A stretch of 53,486 nucleotides of DNA, from positions 1-53,486 of the forward strand of contig CAMWHJ010000015.1 of the NCBI GenBank assembly GCA_947174015.1. Direction: 5' to 3'. Below, one piece after another: positions 1 through 7,908 of the stretch. The DNA comes from an uncultured Lachnospiraceae bacterium. GTDB taxonomy: Bacteria > Bacillota > Clostridia > Lachnospirales > Lachnospiraceae. Numbering within the stretch: position 1 is the first letter of the stretch; every line of letters begins with the position of its first letter. A model generated the notes under the pieces. The model worked only from the letters and a program-made list of their open reading frames with translations. It made no database searches and had not been told where the DNA came from. Position numbers and translations under genes: made by a program.

Positions 1-52
1 CACTTTTTCTTACGGTCTGTGCAGTAAATGCACAGACCTACTGAACAGTTAC
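1..52 (+). repeat. MITE-like repeat, right module (cut by window start)
   Basis: Contains the hairpin GGTCTGTGCA/TGCACAGACC with loop GTAAA, followed by the terminal sequence TACTGAACAGTTAC. The same right-hand module closes the copies at 11082-11214 and 35366-35576. The left part lies outside the window. Confidence 0.85.
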
Positions 53-110
53 CATGATTTTTCATAGGCAGCACCCCCATTTTGTAAAAATATGATGTGA
101 AAAAAATTTC

Positions 111-139
111 TTGCAACTTTTGAAGATTTGTCTTAGTAT
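111..139 (+). promoter_or_regulatory. Promoter of the Ig-like secreted protein gene
   Basis: TTGCAA, a 17-nt spacer, then TAGTAT, ending 82 nt before the ATG. The lipoprotein gene at 11731 has the same two hexamers and spacer, with similar surrounding bases (TTGCAAC then TTTT; TTAGTATTA then TAGTG). The AAC-TTT core also resembles ECF-sigma -35 elements, so a dedicated sigma factor is possible. Confidence 0.55.
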
Positions 140-221
140 TATTAGTGGAAGGATACAACAGCGGCAAAGACTGCTCAAAATACTTTTAATGAACTAATTA
201 TTTTTTTAGAAGGAGGATTTT

Positions 222-1091
222 ATGAAACACATTTCAAGGAAAAGCCTGTCCAGCATATTATTTATCTTTGCTTTGACAATGGTATTCACCTTAATTCCTG
301 CAAATCAGACACAGGCTGCAAACAAGATTACCCATAAGTTCTCAGGGGTCGATTATCTTTTGACAAAAGGCAAAACTGTTACCCTCAAGAATTCCTCTGT
401 GGTAAAATGGACCAGTGAAAATTCTAAAGTTGCTTCTGTGAGTGGCAATGGCAAGGTTACTGCCAAAAGTGCAGGGGTCACTACTATCATTGGAACTACT
501 AAATATGGTTCTACCTGCACCTATGATGTAGGTGTGAAAACCAGCTCTTTCATTCCTGCATATAAAAACCGTTATAAAGTGGGAAAAGATATGCCTGCCG
601 GCACCTATGCAGTGATTCATGACCCAAAATCCAGCTCCAAATATACCTATTGGGATATTCATAATAAAAAGAAAAACGGAAAACTTCTTAACAATGACGG
701 ATTCAGCTACACAAGTATTGTTACTTTAAAGAAAGGCGAATATTTTGAACTTGATGGAGGATACGCTGTTCCTCTCAATAAAGCTGCAAAATCTGTTTTT
801 TCCGTAAAAAATCTAAATAAATATTCTGCTAGCTACAGCTACTACTATGGTGGTGCCGCTAAAGTAGGTTATGGTTTACCTGCAGGTACTTACAAAATTA
901 CTCTTTGTAAGGGAGCCAGTTCAGGATGCATCACATTAATGAATAAACCAAAGGACAAAGACGCATACAACCATAATAAAACCGTTGACAACACTTATAT
1001 TTCAAAAAGCAGTAACAAATCTGCTACCATAACTTTAAAGAAAGGACAGTATGTGTACTTCTATGGCTGTCAATTTAAGAAAGTAAAATAA
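222..1091 (+). CDS. Secreted protein with Ig-like (BIG2) domain and two C-terminal repeats
   Basis: The 289-residue product starts with a signal peptide: basic residues, a hydrophobic stretch at about 10-26, and likely cleavage after TQA near residue 32. Residues about 36-107 look like a bacterial Ig-like group 2 domain (VKWTSENSKVASVSGNGKVT, then AGVTTI). Two related modules follow at about 115-200 and 212-289. Each has a VG-x3-PAGTY motif followed by TLKKG(E/Q)Y and a glycine-rich end. This resembles small exported domains of Firmicutes whose function I do not know. AGAAGGAGG lies 6 nt before the ATG. No sortase motif or membrane anchor is visible, so it is probably released or held non-covalently at the wall. 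An adhesion or surface role is inference. Confidence 0.8.
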   Translation: MKHISRKSLSSILFIFALTMVFTLIPANQTQAANKITHKFSGVDYLLTKGKTVTLKNSSVVKWTSENSKVASVSGNGKVTAKSAGVTTIIGTTKYGSTCTYDVGVKTSSFIPAYKNRYKVGKDMPAGTYAVIHDPKSSSKYTYWDIHNKKKNGKLLNNDGFSYTSIVTLKKGEYFELDGGYAVPLNKAAKSVFSVKNLNKYSASYSYYYGGAAKVGYGLPAGTYKITLCKGASSGCITLMNKPKDKDAYNHNKTVDNTYISKSSNKSATITLKKGQYVYFYGCQFKKVK

Positions 1092-1094
1092 TAC

Positions 1095-1229
1095 GTAACT
1101 ATTCAGTAGGTCTGTGCATTTACTGCACAGACCGTACGAAAATACAGTGGGAGCAGGCAAAAGCCCCATCTGCGGAGCAGATTTTAAATGGGCTTTTGCA
1201 AGTAACAGTTCAGGTATCTGAACTGTTAC
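1095..1229 (-). mobile_element. MITE-like element with perfect 8-bp target duplication
   Basis: 135 bp, bounded by GTAACTATTCAGTA and CTGAACTGTTAC, and flanked by the exact direct repeat AATAATAC (1087-1094 and 1230-1237). Inside are the GGTCTGTGCA hairpin and a second nested hairpin built on GCAAAAGCCC/GGGCTTTTGC. The last 28 bp is itself a palindrome (GTAACAGTTCAG, GTAT, CTGAACTGTTAC). It lies 3 nt beyond the stop codon of the upstream gene and has no coding capacity. Confidence 0.85.
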
Positions 1230-1253
1230 AATAATACATAAAAATAGAATGGC

Positions 1254-1298
1254 AAACAATAGAAAGCACGCTCCGCGAACTTTCTATATGTCATGAAT
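1254..1298 (+). repeat. Second-family palindromic repeat, copy 1
   Basis: AAACAATAGAAAG at one end and CTTTCTAT then TCATGAAT at the other, around the spacer CACGCTCCGCGAA. It is followed 2 nt later by a stem-loop. Near-identical copies lie at 2881, 15698, 19618 and 35318. Confidence 0.8.
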
Positions 1299-1300
1299 AA

Positions 1301-1345
1301 AATAGGAGAAACTTCCATGAATGGCGGCTTCTCCTATTTCTATAT
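1301..1345 (+). terminator. Stem-loop terminator after the Ig-like protein gene
   Basis: AATAGGAGAA pairs with TTCTCCTATT around a loop of about 18 nt, followed by a weakly T-rich tract. Nothing else is recognised between here and the candidate promoter at 1487. Confidence 0.55.
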
Positions 1346-1486
1346 TCTATAAAAAAGCAAATTCCTAATCTTGTGTAGTTTTCAAATTTATTTTAAAATA
1401 CTTAAATAAATTTGACTTGCAAACATGTAAAAAATCACTTTTCTTTGTTATTTTTCACAAATATTTCACTATTACCCAATAGACTA

Positions 1487-1515
1487 TTTACTGGAATATT
1501 TTTTTATGCTAAACT
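1487..1515 (+). promoter_or_regulatory. Candidate promoter of the FN3-like protein gene
   Basis: TTTACT, a 17-nt spacer, TAAACT, 39 nt before the start codon, in AT-rich sequence. Both boxes depart from consensus. Confidence 0.4.
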
Positions 1516-1553
1516 GAAAATGTTATATAAAATACATATTATAGGAGGTTTTT

Positions 1554-2876
1554 ATGAGTATGAAAAAGAAACTACAAAAACTGTCTTCTTTGTTCTGCTG
1601 TCTGTTACTTGCTTTGGTATTTGCATTGGCAATTCCAAATACAACAGAGGCTGCAGGCACAGGAAAAGTAACTAATCCAAAACAGACATATGGTGAGTAT
1701 TACAGCGACATTAACGGTTATTTGATCGAGGTAACATATACTCCTGCATCTAATGCAGTTGCATATACCGCAATGTTATCCAAAGATAATGTGACCTATA
1801 ATTTTATAGAGGAAGGTGCCAATACTACTTTCTCTGATAAGTCTCATGTCCTCATTGGACAATATACCAAATTAGCTGCCGGAAGCACTTACTATGTAAA
1901 AATTGTACCCTGTTACTATGAAAATGGTGAATTAACTCCCAATATGGACGGTGCTTCTGCTCCATTGCAGGTAGTTACTGCACCGGCAGAGGTAGCTTCT
2001 TCCGGTTTTTATCAGACTGCCGGAAAGACAAATTCTATCACTGCAAAATGGAATTCTGTATCTGGTGCTACCGGATATAACGTATATGTAAAGAAGTATC
2101 AGGTGGGAGATTGGCAATTAGCAGGAACTACTACTTCCAAATCATATACCATCAAGAAACTGGGCAGCTCTAAGTTAGTAGCGGATACCTGCTACTCCGT
2201 AGCCATCTGTCCTATCAGAAAGAGTTCCGCCGGCTATACTGCCGAAAGTTCTGCAACCGGAAAACCATTCTTTACTGTTCCTAAGAAAGTCAGCACAATT
2301 ATTGCAGACTGGAAATTGAATTCCAAACAGGTAACTGTTGCTTGGCCTAATGGTCAGTGGGTTGACGGTTATGAATTGCAGTTTTACAATTCCAAAGGAA
2401 AATCCATTAAGAAAGCCACAATTTCCGCAGGTTCAAAGGCTGCATTAACTTACACAATGAACAAAGCAACAAAGAACAGTAATATCTCTGTGAGAATCCG
2501 TTCTTATACAAAGACAGGAAACGGAAAGAAGATGTATTCTGATTGGTCAGCTAAGAAATACTTTATTTCTCAGGCTTATGCAAGAACCAGCAGTTACAAT
2601 TCTGCAACAAAGCAGGTTACTGTAAAATGGCCAAAGGTTACCGGTGCGAAAAAGTATGTTGTATACATTGGTACTACATCTAAAAACATGAAAAAAGTAG
2701 CTACTTTAGGTTCTAATAGTACTACTTACACTTTTAATAAAGTAAATGGTTCTATCATTAATACTAATAGCCACTACTATTTAAAGGTGATTCCACAGGG
2801 CAAGCTTGGTGGAAAGACAGTAAAGGGTGATTATGGTAATTACTTAGAAATTTACTGGACAACCAGATATTATTAA
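1554..2876 (+). CDS. Secreted protein with FN3-like repeats
   Basis: The 440-residue product has a signal peptide (MSMKKKLQKL, then a hydrophobic core, likely cut after TEA near residue 33). The rest is a chain of fibronectin type III-like units, best seen from their repeated cores: ITAKWNSVSGATGYNVYVKK (about 162-181), VTVAWPNGQWVDGYELQFYN (about 259-278) and VTVKWPKVTGAKKYVVYIGT (about 354-373). An N-terminal unit is less clear. No catalytic domain or anchor is visible. AGGAGG sits 5 nt before the ATG; a second ATG two codons later is possible. The domain plan resembles that of the 429-residue protein at 20052-21341, suggesting paralogues. An extracellular binding or scaffold role is inference. 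Confidence 0.78.
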   Translation: MSMKKKLQKLSSLFCCLLLALVFALAIPNTTEAAGTGKVTNPKQTYGEYYSDINGYLIEVTYTPASNAVAYTAMLSKDNVTYNFIEEGANTTFSDKSHVLIGQYTKLAAGSTYYVKIVPCYYENGELTPNMDGASAPLQVVTAPAEVASSGFYQTAGKTNSITAKWNSVSGATGYNVYVKKYQVGDWQLAGTTTSKSYTIKKLGSSKLVADTCYSVAICPIRKSSAGYTAESSATGKPFFTVPKKVSTIIADWKLNSKQVTVAWPNGQWVDGYELQFYNSKGKSIKKATISAGSKAALTYTMNKATKNSNISVRIRSYTKTGNGKKMYSDWSAKKYFISQAYARTSSYNSATKQVTVKWPKVTGAKKYVVYIGTTSKNMKKVATLGSNSTTYTFNKVNGSIINTNSHYYLKVIPQGKLGGKTVKGDYGNYLEIYWTTRYY

Positions 2877-2880
2877 ATCT

Positions 2881-2924
2881 AAACAATAGAAAGTACACTC
2901 TGCGAACTTTCTATTGTCATGAAT
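2881..2924 (+). repeat. Second-family palindromic repeat, copy 2
   Basis: Starts 5 nt after the upstream stop codon. CAATAGAAAG and CTTTCTATTG form 10-bp arms around TACACTCTGCGAA, followed by TCATGAAT. A terminator stem begins 2 nt later. Confidence 0.85.
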
Positions 2925-2926
2925 TC

Positions 2927-2968
2927 AAGAGCCTCACGATTCGAAATCGTGAGGCTCTTATTTTAATT
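2927..2968 (+). terminator. Strong stem-loop terminator between convergent genes
   Basis: AAGAGCCTCACGATT pairs with AATCGTGAGGCTCTT around a 3-4 nt loop, then ATTTTAATT. It separates the FN3-like gene (+) from glycogen phosphorylase (-) and may act in both directions. Confidence 0.85.
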
Positions 2969-2982
2969 ACTTTTGTAAATTA

Positions 2983-5457
2983 CTATTCATTATCTTCCAA
3001 TTCCACTGTAACCTTATCTAAATGCCATATTTCGTCCACATACTGCTGTATGGTTCTATCTGAAGTAAACTTCCCGGAACATGCCATATTAAGAATTGCA
3101 CTCTTTGCCCAACCGGCTTCATCTATATACGCCTTTTCCACCCTCTTCTGTGCCTCCATATAGGAGCGGAAATCCTTTAAGATAAAATACATATCAGCCC
3201 TGTTTGAGTTGTTTGTATTCAGCAGAGAATCATACAATTCTCTGAACATATCCGGATCATTTGGTGCATAGAAACCATTAATCAACTGCATCAGCACTTT
3301 GCGCACATCCTGGTCACTATTAAAAATTTCCATAGGATTATAATTTCTATTCTGTTCATATGCAATCACCTCTTCTGCGGACATACCAAAGATGAATGCA
3401 TTTTCTTCTCCTACTTCTTCCACGATTTCCACATTGGCACCATCCATGGTACCAAGCGTCAAGGCACCATTCAACATAAATTTCATATTACCGGTACCAG
3501 AGGCTTCCTTGCTGGCAGTGGAAATCTGCTCACTAACATCCGCTGCTGCAAAAATAAGCTCTGCATTGGATACACGATAATCCTCAATAAATACAACTTT
3601 CATTTTTCCATTAATAGAACGGTCATTATTAATCACCTGTGCCACAGAATTAATTAACTTAATGGTAAGTTTTGCTCTCCGATAACCGGCCGCTGCCTTT
3701 GCACCAAAAATAAAGGTTCTTGGATAAAACTTTTTGTCAGGATGTTCCTTAATTTCATTATACAGATACATGACATGTAAAATATTTAACAGCTGTCTCT
3801 TATACTCATGGAGTCTCTTTACCTGCACATCAAAAATAGATCTGGGATCTACCTGAATACCGTTGTGTTCTTTAATGTATTTTGCCAAACGCAGCTTATT
3901 CTGATACTTGATGTTCATAAACTCCTGCTGTGCCTTCTCATCCTCCGCATAAATTCTCATCTTCTTGATCTGTGACAGATCCGTAATCCATTCATCTCCT
4001 ATATGATCTGTGACCCAATTTGCCAACAATGGATTTCCATGCAGCAGAAAACGTCTCTGAGTAATACCATTTGTCTTATTATTAAATTTTTCCGGCATCA
4101 TCTCATAGAAATCCTTTAATTCCTGATTCTTAAGGATCTCTGTGTGAAGTTCTGCCACACCATTCACGGAATATCCCGCTGCAATGGCTAAATGTGCCAT
4201 TTTCACCTGACCATCATAAATAATTGCCATCTTGCGAATTTTCTCCTGATTATTGGGATATGCCTTTTGTATATCAAGTATAAAACGGCGGTTAATCTCT
4301 TCTATAATCTGATAAATTCTGGGCAGCAGTCTGGAAAACAGTTCGATGGGCCATTTTTCCAAGGCTTCCGCCATAATGGTATGATTGGTATATGCACATG
4401 TTTTGGTGGTTACTTCCCACGCCTCATCCCAGCTTAACTCTTCCTCATCCATCAAAATACGCATTAATTCTGCCACCGCTACCGTTGGATGGGTATCATT
4501 TAACTGGAAAGTCACCTTCTCATGGAATTTCCTAATATCCTTATGCTTATCCTTATACTTTTTTACAGCAGTTTGTACGCTGGCTGATATAAAGAAATAC
4601 TGTTGTTTTAACCGAAGCTCTTTTCCGGCATAATGATTGTCATTGGGATATAATACCTCCACAATGGTCTTTGCTAAATTTTCCTGTTCCACTGCCTTTT
4701 GATAATCTCCCTTATCAAAAGAATCCAAATGAAACTCATTGATTGCCTGTGCATCCCAGATACGAAGTGTGTTCACCACATTGTTTCCGTATCCCACAAT
4801 GGGAATATCATATGGCACTGCCAGTACAGAACTGTAATTTTCCTGAATAAAAGTATCTCTTTTTTTCACATTGTCATACTTAATGTGAATATTTCCTCCA
4901 AATTTTACTTCTGTGGCATATTCTGGACGGCGCAGTTCAAATGGATTACCATCCTTTAACCACAAGTCTGGAACCTCCACCTGATATCCATTCTCGATTT
5001 TTTGCTGAAACATGCCATAGCGATAACGAATGCCGCATCCGTAGGCAGAATATCCCAAGGTTGCCAAAGAATCCAAAAAGCAGGCTGCTAACCGTCCCAG
5101 ACCGCCATTTCCCAACGCTGCATCCGGTTCCTGATCTTCAATCACATTGATGTCACATCCTAATTCTTCCAAGGCTTCTTTCACTTGATCGTAACAGCAT
5201 AGATTAATCAGATTATTTCCTAAGGCTCTTCCCATGAGAAATTCCATAGACAAATAATAAACCGTTTTGGGGTCTGACTTCTCATATTCCTTCTGTGTTG
5301 CCAGCCATGCATCAATAATTTTGTCTTTTACTGCATATGATACCGCTTGAAAAATCTGCTGGTTGTCTGCCTCCCTCAATTTTTTTCTGAAAAGTGTCTT
5401 AATATTGTCTTCTACACTTTTCTTAAATTCCTCTTTGTCAAATTCTAGTCCCGCCAT
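2983..5457 (-). CDS. glgP: Glycogen/maltodextrin phosphorylase
   Basis: Phosphorolysis of alpha-1,4-glucans to glucose-1-phosphate in the cytoplasm. The 824-residue length is usual for GT35 phosphorylases. The pyridoxal-phosphate site is clear in EASGTGNMKFMLNGALTLGT, with the Schiff-base lysine near residue 659. Other family signatures are DAALGNGGLGRLAACFLDS near residue 110, QLNDTHPTVAVAELMRILMD near 315 and VKRLHEYKRQLLN near 540. GAGGAGG precedes the ATG. It appears to stand alone, without other glycogen genes nearby, so glycogen and maltodextrin cannot be told apart as the substrate. Confidence 0.96.
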   Translation of the reverse strand: MAGLEFDKEEFKKSVEDNIKTLFRKKLREADNQQIFQAVSYAVKDKIIDAWLATQKEYEKSDPKTVYYLSMEFLMGRALGNNLINLCCYDQVKEALEELGCDINVIEDQEPDAALGNGGLGRLAACFLDSLATLGYSAYGCGIRYRYGMFQQKIENGYQVEVPDLWLKDGNPFELRRPEYATEVKFGGNIHIKYDNVKKRDTFIQENYSSVLAVPYDIPIVGYGNNVVNTLRIWDAQAINEFHLDSFDKGDYQKAVEQENLAKTIVEVLYPNDNHYAGKELRLKQQYFFISASVQTAVKKYKDKHKDIRKFHEKVTFQLNDTHPTVAVAELMRILMDEEELSWDEAWEVTTKTCAYTNHTIMAEALEKWPIELFSRLLPRIYQIIEEINRRFILDIQKAYPNNQEKIRKMAIIYDGQVKMAHLAIAAGYSVNGVAELHTEILKNQELKDFYEMMPEKFNNKTNGITQRRFLLHGNPLLANWVTDHIGDEWITDLSQIKKMRIYAEDEKAQQEFMNIKYQNKLRLAKYIKEHNGIQVDPRSIFDVQVKRLHEYKRQLLNILHVMYLYNEIKEHPDKKFYPRTFIFGAKAAAGYRRAKLTIKLINSVAQVINNDRSINGKMKVVFIEDYRVSNAELIFAAADVSEQISTASKEASGTGNMKFMLNGALTLGTMDGANVEIVEEVGEENAFIFGMSAEEVIAYEQNRNYNPMEIFNSDQDVRKVLMQLINGFYAPNDPDMFRELYDSLLNTNNSNRADMYFILKDFRSYMEAQKRVEKAYIDEAGWAKSAILNMACSGKFTSDRTIQQYVDEIWHLDKVTVELEDNE

Positions 5458-5645
5458 GTTGTTCTTCCTCCTCTATCTCTTTACTTTATTAAAAACCATT
5501 TTACTACTACAATTTTATTACTTTTTACCATTATTTGGGTAACAAAACATATCTTTATTGTATAACTTACCCAATTCACTGTCAAGTTATGTTTCTCTAA
5601 TTTTAAAAATTTCTTTGTGAAATATCACTTCTGAAACAATTATAA

Positions 5646-5686
5646 AAAACAGCCCTGAAAAATTTATCTCAAAGCTGTTTTTTTTC
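5646..5686 (-). terminator. Terminator downstream of degV
   Basis: ACAGC and GCTGT arms with A/T tracts on both sides. Read on the minus strand it ends in GCTGTTTTTTAT, placing it just after the DegV gene. The remaining bases up to the glycogen phosphorylase start hold no recognised feature besides its unassigned promoter region. Confidence 0.6.
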
Positions 5687-5719
5687 TTACTCAAAAGTAA
5701 TCATCAATTAAAATTTATA

Positions 5720-6622
5720 TCACCCATTTACCTTATAGTCTCCACGTTTGATAATTCCAAATCCTATGGGATAAGGTCCTGTGTGTACACCAATGGTGGC
5801 TCCAATTTGATAGATTGGTATATGGTCAACACCATAGTCCTTCAAAACTTTCAATGCTGTTTCACGAAATTCTTCTGCCTCTTGATAGGAATAGCCATAA
5901 CCGATACACAAGGTATATTCCTTCATATCTGCTGACACTTCCTTTATATACTCCACCAGCAAATCTATGACCTTACTCATAGATTTCTTTCGGCTGCGGG
6001 CAATTCCTGACGAGAAGATTTCTCCTTCTTTTAAGGTAATCAAAGGCTTTACACCTAAAATCGTACCAGCAATTCCTGCTAATTTTCCAATTCTTCCCCC
6101 ATGCCTCAGATACTCTAAATCACCTATGGTAAAGAAAATTCTACCAGAATCCCGAATGGCCTTTAATCTCCTAACAGACTCTTCAAAATCATAACCCCCA
6201 TCCCGTAATCTGCATGCCTCCAAAACATAAATTCCCTGCAAAACCGTATTAATTCTGGCATTTATAACTTCAATTTTCGCATTGGGATAATTCTCCAGAA
6301 TTATACTTTTCGCATTTTCTGCCGACTGCATGGAACCACTGAATTTTACGGTAATGCAGATACAAATTACCGGAATATTGTCCTTTGCATATCTTTCAAA
6401 AACATTATAATAATCCTGGGGGGACGGACAGGATGTCTTAGGATATACCCCTTTTTTTTCCACCATTTCCTGATAGAACTCTCTGATTCCTATCTCCACC
6501 ATTTCCTTTTTATAATTTTCTCCATCAAAAGAGACATAGAATGGTACCACATCTATCTTTTTCTCTTTTGTTAGTTCTGGAGACAAATCGCAGGAACCAT
6601 CACTAATAATCTGATATTCCAT
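5720..6622 (-). CDS. DegV family fatty-acid-binding protein
   Basis: About 300 residues. The N-terminus YQIISDGSCDLSPEL and the central TSCPSPQDYYNVFERYAK and CITVKFSGSMQSAENAK segments are typical of DegV/EDD proteins. These bind long-chain fatty acids and in some Firmicutes (FakB) present them to a fatty-acid kinase. No FakA partner is in the window, so a role in lipid uptake is only a family inference. I chose the ATG at 6622 because AAAGGA lies 9 nt before it; an upstream in-frame TTG at 6631 overlaps that site. The C-terminus has the GPYPIGFGI motif expected for the family. Confidence 0.9.
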   Translation of the reverse strand: MEYQIISDGSCDLSPELTKEKKIDVVPFYVSFDGENYKKEMVEIGIREFYQEMVEKKGVYPKTSCPSPQDYYNVFERYAKDNIPVICICITVKFSGSMQSAENAKSIILENYPNAKIEVINARINTVLQGIYVLEACRLRDGGYDFEESVRRLKAIRDSGRIFFTIGDLEYLRHGGRIGKLAGIAGTILGVKPLITLKEGEIFSSGIARSRKKSMSKVIDLLVEYIKEVSADMKEYTLCIGYGYSYQEAEEFRETALKVLKDYGVDHIPIYQIGATIGVHTGPYPIGFGIIKRGDYKVNG

Positions 6623-6776
6623 ATAAAACAATCCTTTCTGATATATCTATGGTTTCATTTTTTCTTTCTATGAAAGTACCCTTTTTTGTTTTAGCAAAAA
6701 AGCTGAATTCGGGTATTCCGACATGCATCTCATAACTTTCATTTATGGTGGTGCATTAAGGATGCATGGAGGTTTT

Positions 6777-6803
6777 GTAACTATTCAGTATCTTCATCGT
6801 TAC
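6777..6803 (+). repeat. MITE-like repeat, isolated left module
   Basis: GTAACTATTCAGTA, then TCTTCATCGTTAC: the left terminal hairpin of the dispersed element. No right end or target duplication is found. Just before it, CATGCATC (6722-6729) can pair with GATGCATG (6761-6768), so the whole 195-bp gap may be an eroded element. Confidence 0.7.
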
Positions 6804-6817
6804 ATTATTTCTATAAC

Positions 6818-7678
6818 TTACCTTTTTTTAAAGAAATACATTTTCACTCCAATGAACAAAAAAAGAACTCCCATAATCGCCATAACAACAAAAAATAAAT
6901 ATTCTGAGTTTCCCTGAAGTCCTGGCAGATATGCTTTTGCTACGTTATTGTATTCGCATAATAGTCCATTATTAGGATCACTCTTATCATATAAAATATG
7001 CTGCTCTGACCAGATACTGTTCGTGCTCTGAGTCAGACTATCCCTTATGACATATTTTTCATCATTAACCCAATATTCTATTGTATATTTAATCTCATAG
7101 AGATCCTCATCCAGGTTACGGTCCGATTGTTCAATCACTTTTCCATTTGTTACCTCATAATTGGCATATTTATCTGCTTGGGCTTTCAGGTGATTTATGG
7201 TTAATGGAATAGCCAGTATGGATCCTATCCCTGTTCCGAATATTGCTACAAATAAAATTATACTCACAAAATAACTTTCTATATACAACAAAGCCTTTTT
7301 TCCCTTACTTTTTTCTGCAGGCAGTGGTTTTGCATATCTGGAAAGCCATACCAGATCTTCCTCCATTTTTTTTGCGTATGTATCTGCATCTATATCTATT
7401 CCTAAAAATAAAACCTTTCTTGCTTTTGTAAGTTTCTTATCATAATGGTTTATATCCCCCTCCTTTTCCATAACTACATCAATATCAAATATAACTTTCT
7501 GATTAGAATTTATGCACTTATCATAAATATCCTTATCTACAGATATGGTCATTTTCCTATTATCCGCCCTCATAAATGTCACTTGGTATATTTCTTCATT
7601 GCAATTATTATAATTAGTTATAGAGGAAGATGTTGACACAATTTTTCCACCTAATGTTCTATTCATTACCTTTTGCAT
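6818..7678 (-). CDS. Membrane protein with DUF3592-like domain
   Basis: 286 residues of unknown function. A soluble N-terminal part of about 125 residues is followed by a transmembrane segment (FVSIILFVAIFGTGIGSILA), an extracytoplasmic-type domain and a C-terminal membrane segment (FFVVMAIMGVLFLFIGVKMY) ending in KKR. The middle part (GKVIEQSDRN, YEIKYTIEYWVNDEKYVIRD, LYDKSDPNNG) resembles DUF3592 domains. I placed the start at the ATG at 7678, which has GGAGGGC 6 nt upstream; a TTG at 7699 would add seven residues but lacks a better site. Conserved sites or partners are not evident. Confidence 0.7.
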   Translation of the reverse strand: MQKVMNRTLGGKIVSTSSSITNYNNCNEEIYQVTFMRADNRKMTISVDKDIYDKCINSNQKVIFDIDVVMEKEGDINHYDKKLTKARKVLFLGIDIDADTYAKKMEEDLVWLSRYAKPLPAEKSKGKKALLYIESYFVSIILFVAIFGTGIGSILAIPLTINHLKAQADKYANYEVTNGKVIEQSDRNLDEDLYEIKYTIEYWVNDEKYVIRDSLTQSTNSIWSEQHILYDKSDPNNGLLCEYNNVAKAYLPGLQGNSEYLFFVVMAIMGVLFLFIGVKMYFFKKR

Positions 7679-7701
7679 ATTTAAGCCCTCCATCCCCAAC
7701 T

Positions 7702-7869
7702 GATGCTACGGATTGCTTTGTTGTTTCACAACTCCCGCAATCCTTCAGACATTCAAAATTCGCTGATTTACTGCGTAAATCGCTTCTTTCTCATATTTGG
7801 GCGGGTCTCAAGTTCAAATGCCTTATCATGCAAGCATGAACGGCATTTTGACCTTTTGACCCTAGCATC
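7702..7869 (-). repeat. 168-bp multi-stem intergenic element with inverted ends
   Basis: The ends GATGCTA and TAGCATC form an inverted repeat. Inside are stems GGATTGC/GCAATCC (7710-7716 with 7737-7743), GATTTAC/GTAAATC (7765-7771 with 7775-7781), GGGTC/GACCC (7803-7807 with 7858-7862) and, within the last, AAATGCC/GGCATTT (7816-7822 with 7842-7848). It fills most of the 230-bp gap between ileS and the DUF3592-like gene. It could be a structured RNA in the ileS transcript or a short mobile element. I cannot assign it to a named family. Confidence 0.6.
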
Positions 7870-7908
7870 ATAAAATTTTGTTAAAGTAGTTATCATTTTG
7901 AAGAAAAG

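Noticed and set aside
1095-1229. CRISPR array made from the dispersed repeats
   Set aside because: Copies are kilobases apart, vary in length and orientation, and no cas genes are present.
1035-1259. ORF on the minus strand (and similar frames near 19947 and 35442) sharing an SYGLCSKCTDLLNSY peptide
   Set aside because: The shared peptide is just the translation of the repeat's right module. The frames differ outside it and have no ribosome binding sites.
4192-5150. Several plus-strand ORFs within glycogen phosphorylase
   Set aside because: All are antisense to a complete, well-conserved enzyme gene and lack ribosome binding sites.
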